Of a stretch of DNA of 64,000 nt, positions 26,382-34,496 are shown in pieces (position 1 is the first letter of the stretch; each line of letters opens with the position of its first letter). The notes beneath the pieces are model-generated. The model had not been told where the DNA came from, did not search any database, and saw only the letters and a program-made list of their open reading frames with translations. The DNA is taken from positions 62,001 through 126,000 of the forward strand of contig NZ_JAAVVC010000004.1 of the NCBI RefSeq assembly GCF_018449725.1. Reading direction: 5' to 3'. The stretch is from Pseudomonas sp. dw_612. Lineage in GTDB: Bacteria; Pseudomonadota; Gammaproteobacteria; Pseudomonadales; Pseudomonadaceae. Both the position numbers and the translations under genes were made by a program.

Positions 26382-27046
26382 TGAGCAGACTCCACGGCAA
26401 TCGCTTCGAAGTGGGTGTCGTGCATCACATCGGCCACCGAGCGTCCGCTACGGATAGCCGCCACCATGCCCGCTTCACGCTTGGCGATACGCTCCCCCAG
26501 GTTCAGGACTTTTTCGATGTGTGCCGCCGGGATGAACACCGTTCCGCACTGGTCGGCAATGACGTAGTCGTCCTCCGACACGCTGATACCCGCCACGCTG
26601 ATGGTCACGCCAGCGTCGACCTGCACCACCCGGTTACGCGCGCTGACCATGGTCACACCGCGGCCATAGACCGGGTATCCGATGGATTCGCTGCCATCGA
26701 TATCCCGGCTGAACCCGTCAATCACCGTTCCACGGATTTTTTTCGCGACAGCGGCGTTGGCGATGATGTCTCCCCAACAGGAAACCCCCTCGATGCCACC
26801 CGCGATCACCAAGACTCGATCGTCGCTGCGGATTGCATCAATCACCGGGGAAATCATGTGCACGGCCGGGGCACTTTGAGTTTTCGGGGCGATCTTCACC
26901 GTGCTGGCCCGGCCCACGATCTTGGGGCAGTTCCATAACGGCCTGATCCCCACGGCAGCGCCCGGAAGCTGAAAAAAATCCAGTGCATCGGAGACGGTAT
27001 TGGTATCGAGTTCAGCCAGGCGCTGAAGCGGATTGGAGGGTGTCAT
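26378..27046 (-). CDS. RraA/HMG-aldolase-fold protein, paralog 3 (first gene of operon)
   Basis: A 222-residue RraA-like protein from the ATG at 27046; the frame is open to 27208 but lacks a better start. LDTNTVSDALDFFQLPG opens the domain and VIDGFSRDIDGSES carries the Arg-Asp. The next conserved acidic position is Gly. It is the first gene of the RraA3-RraA2-RraA1-aminotransferase series and overlaps RraA2 by four bases. The 158-base upstream gap holds a dyad ATAGG-N6-CCTAT at 27097-27112 that may be the operator. Confidence 0.83.
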   Translation of the reverse strand: MTPSNPLQRLAELDTNTVSDALDFFQLPGAAVGIRPLWNCPKIVGRASTVKIAPKTQSAPAVHMISPVIDAIRSDDRVLVIAGGIEGVSCWGDIIANAAVAKKIRGTVIDGFSRDIDGSESIGYPVYGRGVTMVSARNRVVQVDAGVTISVAGISVSEDDYVIADQCGTVFIPAAHIEKVLNLGERIAKREAGMVAAIRSGRSVADVMHDTHFEAIAVESAQ

Positions 27047-27096
27047 GGGGTGAGCCCCTGTTGTGAGAGAGGCTCCAGCTTCACAGGGGAATCTTG

Positions 27097-27112
27097 ATAG
27101 GTATATTCCTAT
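27097..27112. promoter_or_regulatory. Candidate operator dyad upstream of the RraA operon
   Basis: The sequence ATAGGTATATTCCTAT is a dyad with 5-bp perfect arms (ATAGG / CCTAT) and a six-base AT core. It sits 51 bases upstream of the first RraA-like start, in the AT-rich part of the gap. A T-N11-A LysR-type spacing can be drawn within it, which would fit the LysR gene at the end of the operon. Confidence 0.4.
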
Positions 27113-27204
27113 TAACGGAACAAAAACATACGCAAAACCTATGGTAAACCGCGATCGAGGCGGCGCCAGCGGCGCCTTACGCTGACTGACGTGCTCGCCA
27201 ATCG

Positions 27205-28014
27205 TCATTTCTGCTCGAAACGCTGCCCCTTGAGTACGGCGCTGATGTGTTCACGCCCATTCAACGTGTGGATGCTGCGTAGACGTTCGACGGCCTGCTG
27301 CGACCAACTCGGCGTGCTGAGCCCCTGCTCCCGATAGAACGCTGCAATGTGCTGATCATAGTCGTCGACCAACTGCTGCTCCACTGGCTGTCCGTACGTT
27401 TCGCGGTGCAGCACGACCTGTTGCGGCAGACGCGGTTTGACGGCGGCCGGGCGCGTCGGATCGGCATAACCGACGCACAGGCCAAAAACGGGGAACACCA
27501 GCGGTGGCAACTGCAACTCGTCGATGACCGCCGCCAGATTGTTGCGCAATGCACCGATGTACACGCTGCCCAAACCCAGGGATTCCAACGCCACCACGGC
27601 ATTTTGCGCCGCCAGTGCCGCATCGATGCTGCTGACCAACAGGCTGTCGAGATAGGCCGGCGCGCCCAGCTCGATGTCCTGCCGTTGAGCCTGGCGGTCA
27701 ATGCGCGACAGGTCCGCCAGCCACACCAGAAACAGCGGTGCCTGACGGATATGCGCCTGGTTGCCGGCCAGCTCGGCCAGGCGCGCCTTGCGGGCCGGGT
27801 CCTCGATCGCCAGCAGGCTCCAGGCTTGCAGGTTGGACGAGGTGGCCGCCGATTGCGCGGCCGCCACTAACGTGTGCAACGTGCCTTCCGGCAGCGGCTT
27901 GTCCAGGTAGCTGCGCACACTGGTGTGCTGCAACAGTGACTCGATGATGTCATTCCACGGCGCGCCTTGCGGCCACTCGCCGTGTCGGTAGCGGCTGTTC
28001 AACGATGAAGACAT
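27205..28014 (-). CDS. NfsA/Frp-type NADPH flavin reductase/nitroreductase
   Basis: A 269-residue FMN oxidoreductase of the NfsA/Frp branch. HTSVRSYLDKPLPEG binds FMN phosphate, AATSSNLQAWSLLAI and ESLGLGSVYIGALRNN are hallmarks of the branch, and FGLCVGYADP precedes the long C-terminal tail. The ATG is the base next to the stop of the preceding flavin monooxygenase gene, so the two are coupled. NfsA/Frp proteins supply reduced FMN to two-component monooxygenases, and that is the most likely job here: feeding the NtaA/SnaA-like enzyme encoded upstream for sulfur release from an organosulfur compound. Confidence 0.85.
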   Translation of the reverse strand: MSSSLNSRYRHGEWPQGAPWNDIIESLLQHTSVRSYLDKPLPEGTLHTLVAAAQSAATSSNLQAWSLLAIEDPARKARLAELAGNQAHIRQAPLFLVWLADLSRIDRQAQRQDIELGAPAYLDSLLVSSIDAALAAQNAVVALESLGLGSVYIGALRNNLAAVIDELQLPPLVFPVFGLCVGYADPTRPAAVKPRLPQQVVLHRETYGQPVEQQLVDDYDQHIAAFYREQGLSTPSWSQQAVERLRSIHTLNGREHISAVLKGQRFEQK

Positions 28015-29385
28015 TTATGCACCCACTGCTTGTAAAGGTTCACTGACAGTAACAGCTTGCGCGGCACGGGCGGCGCTATGGCGATTGACCGGCACCGGCA
28101 ACCCCAGATGCCCACGTAACGTGCTGTGACTGTACTCACTGCGGAACAGGCCGCGCTCACGCAGCAATGGCAGGACTTCGTCGGTGAATCGGGCGAATTC
28201 CCCCGGCGCACCGACACGGATGTTGAACCCATCGACCGCCCCTTCGACAAACCAGCGCTCGATCTCGTCGGCGACGGTTTTCGGCGAACCGACAAAATTC
28301 GAAAACGGTGCGGCAAAGCGCAAGGCTGCCTGACGCAGGGTCAGCCCTTGTTCGCGGGCAACGTGCTTGATGTGTTCGGCATGCCCGCGATAACCGTTGC
28401 TGCCCAGATCACCCAGATCCGGGAAGGGTTCGTCGAGCGGGTATTGGGAGAAATCGTGATAGTTGAACGGCCGCCCCAGTTGCACCAGCGCCTTGTTCAG
28501 ATCCAGCTCACCGTGGCGTTCGCGGTCGATGGCCTGGGCCTGCTCGTCGGTGTCGGCAATGATCGGCGCGATGCCCGGCAGAATCGTCACATGATCGGGG
28601 TTGCGGCCGGCAGCAGCGGTGCGTTGTTTGATGTCTTGATAGTAGGCACGAGCATCCTCGAAATTGTCCACGCCAGCGAAGATCCCTTCAGCAACGTTCG
28701 CCGCCAGGTTGCGCCCGGACTCGGAAATCCCGGCCTGGAAAATCACCGGTTGGCCCTGGGGAGATCGTGCGATGTTCAACGGCCCAGTTACGGAAAAGAA
28801 CTCGCCCTGGTGATCGAGACGGTGCTGGCGTTGCGGATCGAGAAACACCCCGCTCTGCTTGTCGCGCACGAAGGCGTCGTCTTCGTAGGAGTCCCACAAC
28901 CCTTGCACCACGTGCAGATGCTCACCGGCCCGACGATAGCGCTCGGTATGATCGATGTGCTGCTCGCGCCCGAAATTCCCTGCGGCGCCTTCAAGCCCGG
29001 TGGTCACCACATTCCAGCCGGCGCGACCGCCGCTGATCAGGTCCAGCGAAGCAAATTGGCGGGCCACGTTGAACGGTTCGGTATAGGACGTCGTCAGTGT
29101 GGCGACCAGTCCAATCTTCGACGTCGCCCCCGCGACGGCGGACAACAACGTCAGCGGTTCCAGGCGATTGAGAAAATGCGGGGCCGAATCCGGGGTGATG
29201 TACGGGCTGTCGACGATGAAGATCAAGTCGAATTTCGCCGCCTCGGCTTGTTGCGCCTGCTGGCGATACCAGTCGATATCAATGCTCGCATCACCGGGAA
29301 TCTCCGGGTGCAGCCATTCATTCTGAGCGGTACCGACGCCGGTGAGAATGGCGCCGAATTTGAGTTGTCGTGATGAAGTGGACAT
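28015..29385 (-). CDS. LLM-class FMN-dependent monooxygenase (NtaA/SnaA/DszA type), copy 1
   Basis: A 456-residue bacterial-luciferase-fold monooxygenase of the nitrilotriacetate/pristinamycin IIA/dibenzothiophene-sulfone group. FGAILTGVGTAQNEWLHPE opens the domain, TLTTSYTEPFNVARQFASLD and GRAGWNVVTTG lie in the middle, and VIFQAGISESGRNLAA follows. These need FMNH2 from a separate reductase, here the NfsA/Frp-like protein encoded directly downstream with no gap. The ATG at 29385 has GGGGGA nine or so bases upstream; the longer frame has no such site. Members of this group in sulfur clusters desulfonate or open sulfones; the substrate here is not known. Confidence 0.86.
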   Translation of the reverse strand: MSTSSRQLKFGAILTGVGTAQNEWLHPEIPGDASIDIDWYRQQAQQAEAAKFDLIFIVDSPYITPDSAPHFLNRLEPLTLLSAVAGATSKIGLVATLTTSYTEPFNVARQFASLDLISGGRAGWNVVTTGLEGAAGNFGREQHIDHTERYRRAGEHLHVVQGLWDSYEDDAFVRDKQSGVFLDPQRQHRLDHQGEFFSVTGPLNIARSPQGQPVIFQAGISESGRNLAANVAEGIFAGVDNFEDARAYYQDIKQRTAAAGRNPDHVTILPGIAPIIADTDEQAQAIDRERHGELDLNKALVQLGRPFNYHDFSQYPLDEPFPDLGDLGSNGYRGHAEHIKHVAREQGLTLRQAALRFAAPFSNFVGSPKTVADEIERWFVEGAVDGFNIRVGAPGEFARFTDEVLPLLRERGLFRSEYSHSTLRGHLGLPVPVNRHSAARAAQAVTVSEPLQAVGA

Positions 29386-29534
29386 CTGGATATTCCCCCG
29401 GAGATGGCAGCTCTGCTGGCCGTTGAAGCTCGACCTTAGGCGTTGGGAATACGCTTGTGAAATGCTTTGTTGATCTATCCTAATTATGAAAAACAATGAT
29501 CATATTATTTTTATATATTTAACTATTGCATATA

Positions 29535-29562
29535 AAGCCACACCCCTCACGGGCCGTGGCTT
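29535..29562 (-). terminator. Candidate terminator after the molybdoenzyme gene
   Basis: A hairpin with 7-bp outer stem AAGCCAC / GTGGCTT (29535-29541 and 29556-29562), followed on the minus strand by TTTATA. It sits just beyond the stop of the molybdopterin oxidoreductase gene and before the promoter of the LLM/NfsA pair. It splits the sulfur region into at least two transcription units. Confidence 0.5.
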
Positions 29563-29568
29563 GTACCT

Positions 29569-31839
29569 TCAAACCATCAACGGTGGCTCGAAAGCCGTGA
29601 CGGCAGGCAACGCCTGATCCCACTTCACAATCTCCACCGAGGCGGTTTGTGCGGCGCAGCCCTGGGACAGCTTTGAAGCGCCAATATCCGCGGTAATCAT
29701 GTTCGGGTTGCCGTGTTTATCCAGGCTGTTTCGCTCGCCGGGCACACACGGATCGAACCAGGCCCCGGTGGCGATTTGCACCACACCCGGGCGGATTCCG
29801 TCGGAGACAATCACCCCGGCCAGAAAGGCGCCGCGCTCGTTGAACACCTTGACCACATCGCCATCGACAAGACCTCTGGCGCTGGCATCCACGGGGTTGA
29901 GGGTCAACGGTTCACGCTCACGGATTTTCGAAGAGCGGCTGTAGGCGCCGTGATCGTATTGACTGTGCAGGCGGGTTTTCGGTTGGTTGGACAGCAGTTG
30001 CAACGGAAACCGCTCCAGCGGTTTGTCCAGCCATACCGGATGCCCCGGACAATCGGCGTAGCCAAAGCTTGCGATGCGCTCGGAAAAAATTTCGATCCGC
30101 CCCGACGGCGTTGGCAACGGATGGGCGTCCGGGTCTTCGCGGAAGGCCTTGAGCAATACCGTATCGGTTTCGGGGTAGGCGATTTCGAACAGGCCGTCTC
30201 GCCAGAACGTGTCGTAATCCGGCAGTTCAATCCCGTGTTCCTGCGCCCTGCCCCGAGATTCGTCATAGGTAAAACGCAGCCACGCCTCGGCATCACGCCC
30301 CTCGGTGAAGGTTTCGCCGAACCCCAGGCGTTCGGCGACCTGGGCCAGAATCGAGTAGTCATCCCGTGATTCACCCACCGGTTTGATCGCCTGCTGCATT
30401 GCGATCATGAAGCGGTCCGAGGCGGAACTGCCGATATCGTTGCGTTCCAGGGCCGTGGTGGCCGGCAGCACGATGTCCGCGTACTTGGCCTGGGCCGTCC
30501 AGAACTGCTCATGAACAACGATGGTTTGCGGACGTTTCCAGGCTTCCAGCAAACGGTTCAGGTCTTGATGGTGGTGGAAGATATTGCCACCCGCCCAATA
30601 GACCAGACGGATATCCGGGTACTGCATCTGTTTGCCGTTGTAGTCGAACGGTGCGCCCGGATTGAGCAACATGTCGGTCACCCGCGCCACCGGAATGAAG
30701 TCCCTGACCGGATTGACCCCTTGGGAAAAGCGCGGCCCGGAAAACGCCTTGCGACCGCTGCCGGTGTTGTTCATGCAGCCATAACCGAGGCCGAAGCCGC
30801 CTCCCGGCAAACCGATCTGCCCGAGCAGCGCGGCCAGGGTCACGGTCATCCAGAACGGTTGCTCGCCGTGCACCGAACGTTGCAGGGAATAGGCAATGTT
30901 GATCAGGGTGCGTTGACTGGCCATGCGCCGGGCCAGTTCGCTGATTTGCTGCGCTGGAATGTCTGTCAGCGCTTGCGCCCACAGCGGGTCTTTGGGCTGG
31001 CCGTCGATATAACCGAGCAGGTATTCGCGAAAGCGCTTGTAGCCCACGGTGTAGCGCTGAACGAAGGCCTCGTTGTGCAACCCTTCGCTGACCAGTACGT
31101 AGGCCAAAGCCAGCATCAGCGCGGTGTCACTGCCGGGGCGAACCGGCAGCCATTGATTTTTTTCCGGCCCGATCAGATCGTCGCGCAACGGACTGATATT
31201 GACGAATTGCACGCCGGCCTCGGACATGGCGTCCAGCGCACGGGTCAACAGGTGTTCGCTGGCACCACCGGGGCTGGTCTGGGCGTTTTTCGCCGGCAAA
31301 CCACCGAAGGCGACGAACAATTCACAATGCTGCGCCAGGTTCTTCCATGACGTATGCGCCGCCAGCAGCCAATCCATGTTGCCGACGATGTGCGGCATCA
31401 GCACCCGCCCGGCGCCCAGGCTGTAGCTGTCCATGCTGAACACATAGCCACCGAACAGATTGAGGAAGCGGTGCAACTGACTTTGCGCATGATGGAAACG
31501 CCCGGCACTGCCCCAGCCATAGCTGCCGCCGAAAATAGCCTGATTGCCATGCTCGGCCTTGACCCGTTTCAGCTCTTTGGCGACCAGGTCCAGCGCGACG
31601 TCCCATGACACTTCGACGAAGGGTTCCTGCCCCCTTAGCTCGGGATGCGCGCCAGGTTCGGCGAGATAACTGCGACGCACCGCAGGCCGCATAATTCGCG
31701 TTGGCGAGGTAATGGCTTCAGGAATCGACGCTCCGATGGGCGACGGATCCGTGTCCCATTCCACCGGGACCATGGCCTCCAGTTTTCCATCGACAACCTG
31801 AGGGCGGTACGCGCCCCAATGCAACGAAGTGAAACTCAT
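29569..31839 (-). CDS. Molybdopterin oxidoreductase, BisC/DMSO-reductase family (cytoplasmic)
   Basis: A 756-residue bis-MGD molybdoenzyme of the DMSO/TMAO/biotin-sulfoxide reductase group. The N-terminus has no twin-arginine signal and no 4Fe-4S cysteine motif, so it is cytoplasmic like BisC rather than periplasmic like TorA. GGSYGWGSAGRFHHAQSQ and the segment MDSYSLGAG place Ser140 as the likely Mo ligand. VYWAGGNIFHHHQDLNRLL and the C-terminal QLLSNQPKTRLHSQYDHGAYS are MGD-binding parts. It may reduce sulfoxides such as methionine or biotin sulfoxide, or a related S-oxide, in line with the sulfur-scavenging neighbours. A REP pair separates it from the second LLM gene upstream. Confidence 0.86.
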   Translation of the reverse strand: MSFTSLHWGAYRPQVVDGKLEAMVPVEWDTDPSPIGASIPEAITSPTRIMRPAVRRSYLAEPGAHPELRGQEPFVEVSWDVALDLVAKELKRVKAEHGNQAIFGGSYGWGSAGRFHHAQSQLHRFLNLFGGYVFSMDSYSLGAGRVLMPHIVGNMDWLLAAHTSWKNLAQHCELFVAFGGLPAKNAQTSPGGASEHLLTRALDAMSEAGVQFVNISPLRDDLIGPEKNQWLPVRPGSDTALMLALAYVLVSEGLHNEAFVQRYTVGYKRFREYLLGYIDGQPKDPLWAQALTDIPAQQISELARRMASQRTLINIAYSLQRSVHGEQPFWMTVTLAALLGQIGLPGGGFGLGYGCMNNTGSGRKAFSGPRFSQGVNPVRDFIPVARVTDMLLNPGAPFDYNGKQMQYPDIRLVYWAGGNIFHHHQDLNRLLEAWKRPQTIVVHEQFWTAQAKYADIVLPATTALERNDIGSSASDRFMIAMQQAIKPVGESRDDYSILAQVAERLGFGETFTEGRDAEAWLRFTYDESRGRAQEHGIELPDYDTFWRDGLFEIAYPETDTVLLKAFREDPDAHPLPTPSGRIEIFSERIASFGYADCPGHPVWLDKPLERFPLQLLSNQPKTRLHSQYDHGAYSRSSKIREREPLTLNPVDASARGLVDGDVVKVFNERGAFLAGVIVSDGIRPGVVQIATGAWFDPCVPGERNSLDKHGNPNMITADIGASKLSQGCAAQTASVEIVKWDQALPAVTAFEPPLMV

Positions 31840-31863
31840 GGTGCGATCAACCTCGTTCGGAAT

Positions 31864-31951
31864 GTGGGAGCGGGCTTGCTCGCGAAGGCAGAGTGTCAGT
31901 CGACATCAATGTTGACCGGCAAGCCGCCTTCGCGAGCAAGCCCGCTCCCAC
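31864..31951. repeat. REP pair (REPIN), GTGGGAGCGGGCTTGCTCGCGA family
   Basis: Two inverted copies of a 26-base Pseudomonas REP sequence, arms at 31864-31889 and 31926-31951, around a 36-base spacer. It can fold into a long hairpin. It lies between two genes of the sulfur cluster (LLM copy 2 and molybdoenzyme). The same family occurs at 51378 and, as a variant, at 52391. Confidence 0.9.
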
Positions 31952-31980
31952 ATTGGATCTTCATTCAAATAGAGAGGTGC

Positions 31981-33306
31981 TCAATCCTTCAATTCGCCAA
32001 GCCCCAAATGCTCACGCAAGGTCGAGCCCTCGTAAGCGCGGCGGAACAGGCCTTTGCGTTGCAGATGCGGAATCACGCTTTCGACGAATTCGCTGAACGA
32101 ACCCGGCAGGTAACCCGGCGAAATCACAAAACCGTCGCAGCCTTCGCCCAGGAACAACTCGGCCAGTTGATCAGCGATTTGCGCGCCGGTGCCCACCAGT
32201 TGCGGGACGCGCACGCTGCTGGCGAAAATCCGCCCCAGTTGCTCCAGCGTGGTATCCGCGCCTTGCATCAACAGCTTTTCGGCGGCGGCAGGATGGATCA
32301 GCGGCGATTGGGCGATCTCGGCCAGCGTCGCCGATAACGGAAACGGTGACAAGTCGACATTCAGTTGCGACGCCAGCGTGACCAGACCCAATTCAGGACG
32401 TGCCAGGGCATTGTGGCGATCGCGCTTGGCCCGCGCTTCGGCTTCGGTGCCGCCAATGAACGGCATGACCGCCGTCAGCACTTTGCAGCTGTCGGCCTCG
32501 CGCCCCTGTTGCACGACCTGCGCGCGCACGTCATCGCGGAACGCGCGCATGGCGTTCAGGTGCGGATGGATGGTGAAGATCGCCTCGGCCCAACGCGCCC
32601 CGAAACGCCGACCGCGACCGGACGAGCCCGCCTGGATCAACACCGGTCGGCCCTGGGGCGTGCGCGGAATATTCAACGGTCCTTCGACCTTGAACCACTC
32701 GCCCTGGTGCTGCACCGACTGGATTTTTGCCGGGTCGGCCAGCACCCCGCTTTCGCGGTCCAGTTTGAGCGCGTCCGGCCCCCAACTGCGCCACAGCTTC
32801 AACGCCACTTCGACGAACTCGTCGGCGCGGTCGTAACGCAAATCATGCTCCAGGTGCTTGTCCTTGCCGAACAACCGCCCTTCGCTGTCGTTCATGGACG
32901 TCACGATATTCCACGCCGCCCGGCCCTTGGACAGGTGATCCAGGGTGGCGAACTCCCGGGCGATGTGCGCGGGTTCGTAATAGGTCGTGGAGCGCGTGGC
33001 ACCGAGACCCAGTTTGCGGGTCTGCCCCACCAGGTACGACAGGATCGGCAACGGGTCCAGACGTGTCGCGTCCTGGGCGCCATAACGCAGGGCCAGATCC
33101 CGGGAACCGCCCATCTGGTCACCGACCGCCAGGCGATCGGCGAAAAACAGAAAGTCGAACAACCCTTCTTCCACGACCTTGGCGACGCGCGCGTAGTACT
33201 CGGGATCGAGGTAGTTGCCGACGGTTTCCGGATGACGCCACACCGAATGACTGTGGATGACCGGTCCCGTCAGCAAAAAGGCAGACAGGTGAATTTGGCG
33301 ACTCAT
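31981..33306 (-). CDS. LLM-class FMN-dependent monooxygenase (NtaA/SnaA/DszA type), copy 2
   Basis: A 441-residue LLM-fold flavin monooxygenase of the same broad group as the protein at 28015-29385. SVWRHPETVGNYLDPEYYAR opens it, FLFFADRLAVGDQ and LDHLSKGRAAWNIVTSMND follow, then VLIQAGSSGRGRRFGARWAE. The two copies differ in length and in most motifs, so they probably act on different substrates. The gene starts 12 bases downstream of a sulfonate-type binding-protein gene and belongs to its unit. Reduced FMN must come from another gene, such as the NfsA/Frp reductase at 27205. Confidence 0.86.
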   Translation of the reverse strand: MSRQIHLSAFLLTGPVIHSHSVWRHPETVGNYLDPEYYARVAKVVEEGLFDFLFFADRLAVGDQMGGSRDLALRYGAQDATRLDPLPILSYLVGQTRKLGLGATRSTTYYEPAHIAREFATLDHLSKGRAAWNIVTSMNDSEGRLFGKDKHLEHDLRYDRADEFVEVALKLWRSWGPDALKLDRESGVLADPAKIQSVQHQGEWFKVEGPLNIPRTPQGRPVLIQAGSSGRGRRFGARWAEAIFTIHPHLNAMRAFRDDVRAQVVQQGREADSCKVLTAVMPFIGGTEAEARAKRDRHNALARPELGLVTLASQLNVDLSPFPLSATLAEIAQSPLIHPAAAEKLLMQGADTTLEQLGRIFASSVRVPQLVGTGAQIADQLAELFLGEGCDGFVISPGYLPGSFSEFVESVIPHLQRKGLFRRAYEGSTLREHLGLGELKD

Positions 33307-33318
33307 GGCAGCGCTCCC

Positions 33319-34260
33319 TTACTTCGCCTTCGGCGTCCAGACAGCGATATCGGAAACCTTCAGCGGCTTGGGCGTCAGCTTCGCGGCGTAATAGGTATCG
33401 GCAATTCGTTGTTGCTCGGCCAGTTCATCTACCTTGACCGGGACGATGTCGTAGCTGCGGCGGGTGTTGGCCAGCTCGACCGTCGCGGGTGGAATGTTGC
33501 CCCACAGCGGGCCCAGTATTTTAGCCGCCTCTTGCGGATGCGTTTTGACCCACTGCCCGGTTTCACGAAGGGTATCGAAAGTGACTTGCAACACGTCCGG
33601 GTGCGCGTTGGCGAACGTGGTCGTCGCCAGGTAGAAGCGGTTGTAATTGGCCACCCCGTCCTTGCCATCGGCCAGCACGCGCACGTGATGATCGAGTTGT
33701 TGGGTCGCCAGGAACGGGTCCCAGATCGCCCAGGCATCCACACTGCCATTGGCGAATGCCGCCCCGCCGTCCGGTGCTTCGAGGTAACGCGGGGTGATGT
33801 CGGCGAGGGTCAAACCGGCTTGTTTCAACGCGGAAATCAACAGGAAGTTGCTGCCCGAGCCTTTGGAAACGGCAACAGTCTTGCCCTTCAGGTCGGCGAC
33901 GCTATGGATCGGTGAATTGTCCTGAACGATGATGGCCTGGGCGCCGGAAGATGGATTTTCCCGGGCGTAATAGGTCAGCGGCGCATCGGCGGCCTGGGTG
34001 AACAGCGCAAAGGCGTCGGCGACGTCGGCATGCAAGTCGACGCTGCCCGCGTTCAGGGAACTGAGCAGGCCGGTGCTGAATTCATGCCAGTTGACGGTGA
34101 AGCCCAAGGGTTTCAGGCGCTCTTCCAATTGGCCGTTTTGCTTGAGCAAAATCCACAAGGTCGAGGAACGCTGGTAGCTGATATCGATGGCTTGTTGGGC
34201 ATGAGCCCCCGCTGCGGCGAACAACAGGCTGGTGGCGATGATGAGTTTTTTCAACGTCAT
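33319..34260 (-). CDS. Sulfonate-type ABC transporter binding protein (SsuA-like)
   Basis: A 313-residue periplasmic binding protein. The signal peptide MTLKKLIIATSLLFAAAGAHA ends in a typical AHA-Q cleavage site. GKTVAVSKGSGSNFLLISAL and WAIWDPFLATQQL are the SsuA-type fingerprints for aliphatic sulfonates. The protein is followed in the same unit by the second LLM monooxygenase and then the molybdoenzyme, so it brings in the compound they attack. It has no ATPase or permease next to it; the nearest are at 37057-39699, with a third binding protein in between. Sharing one ABC core is likely. Confidence 0.88.
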   Translation of the reverse strand: MTLKKLIIATSLLFAAAGAHAQQAIDISYQRSSTLWILLKQNGQLEERLKPLGFTVNWHEFSTGLLSSLNAGSVDLHADVADAFALFTQAADAPLTYYARENPSSGAQAIIVQDNSPIHSVADLKGKTVAVSKGSGSNFLLISALKQAGLTLADITPRYLEAPDGGAAFANGSVDAWAIWDPFLATQQLDHHVRVLADGKDGVANYNRFYLATTTFANAHPDVLQVTFDTLRETGQWVKTHPQEAAKILGPLWGNIPPATVELANTRRSYDIVPVKVDELAEQQRIADTYYAAKLTPKPLKVSDIAVWTPKAK

Positions 34261-34496
34261 GAAAGGCCCTGGAATGGGTGGGGTCGGCGAGGCTGAAGAG
34301 GGAAAACCGAGTCAGCGGTGTTGCCTCCAGCGAGGCACGAAGGCCGAAACCGAAGGCAACAGCGATTATATTAATGACGAGAGATTATGAAAGAATCATA
34401 TAACTCTAAGGTTATTCCCGTTTCAACGTGCCCTTGAGTTGCTCAGCGTGCGCCCGCCTCCAGGATGCTGGCCAGGCGCACGCCTGGGCTGCGCCC
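34261..34496. promoter_or_regulatory. Promoter region of the SsuA-LLM2-molybdoenzyme unit
   Basis: A 236-base gap between the sulfonate-binding protein and the DUF3604-like gene, AT-rich around 34365-34415. The dyad ATAACTCTAAGGTTAT lies at 34400-34415, arms ATAAC and GTTAT with a six-base spacer. It could be a LysR-type (CysB/Cbl-like) site of the sulfur-starvation response. Confidence 0.45.

Noticed and set aside
27161..27178. Terminator for the nitroreductase or RraA genes from the GGCGCC-AGC-GGCGCC repeat
   Set aside because: The stem is only six base pairs with a three-base loop and no T-run on either strand.
29569..31839. Nitrate reductase or formate dehydrogenase
   Set aside because: There is no N-terminal Cys cluster for a 4Fe-4S centre and the Mo ligand position is Ser in a DMSO-reductase-like context.
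31864..31951. CRISPR-like repeats
   Set aside because: Only two copies, inverted rather than direct, with the known Pseudomonas REP core; there is no spacer array and no cas genes.
32365..33915. A 516-codon plus-strand frame across LLM copy 2 and the sulfonate-binding protein
   Set aside because: It is out of frame with two well-supported minus-strand genes and has an Arg/His/Gln-rich composition typical of antisense shadows in high-GC DNA.
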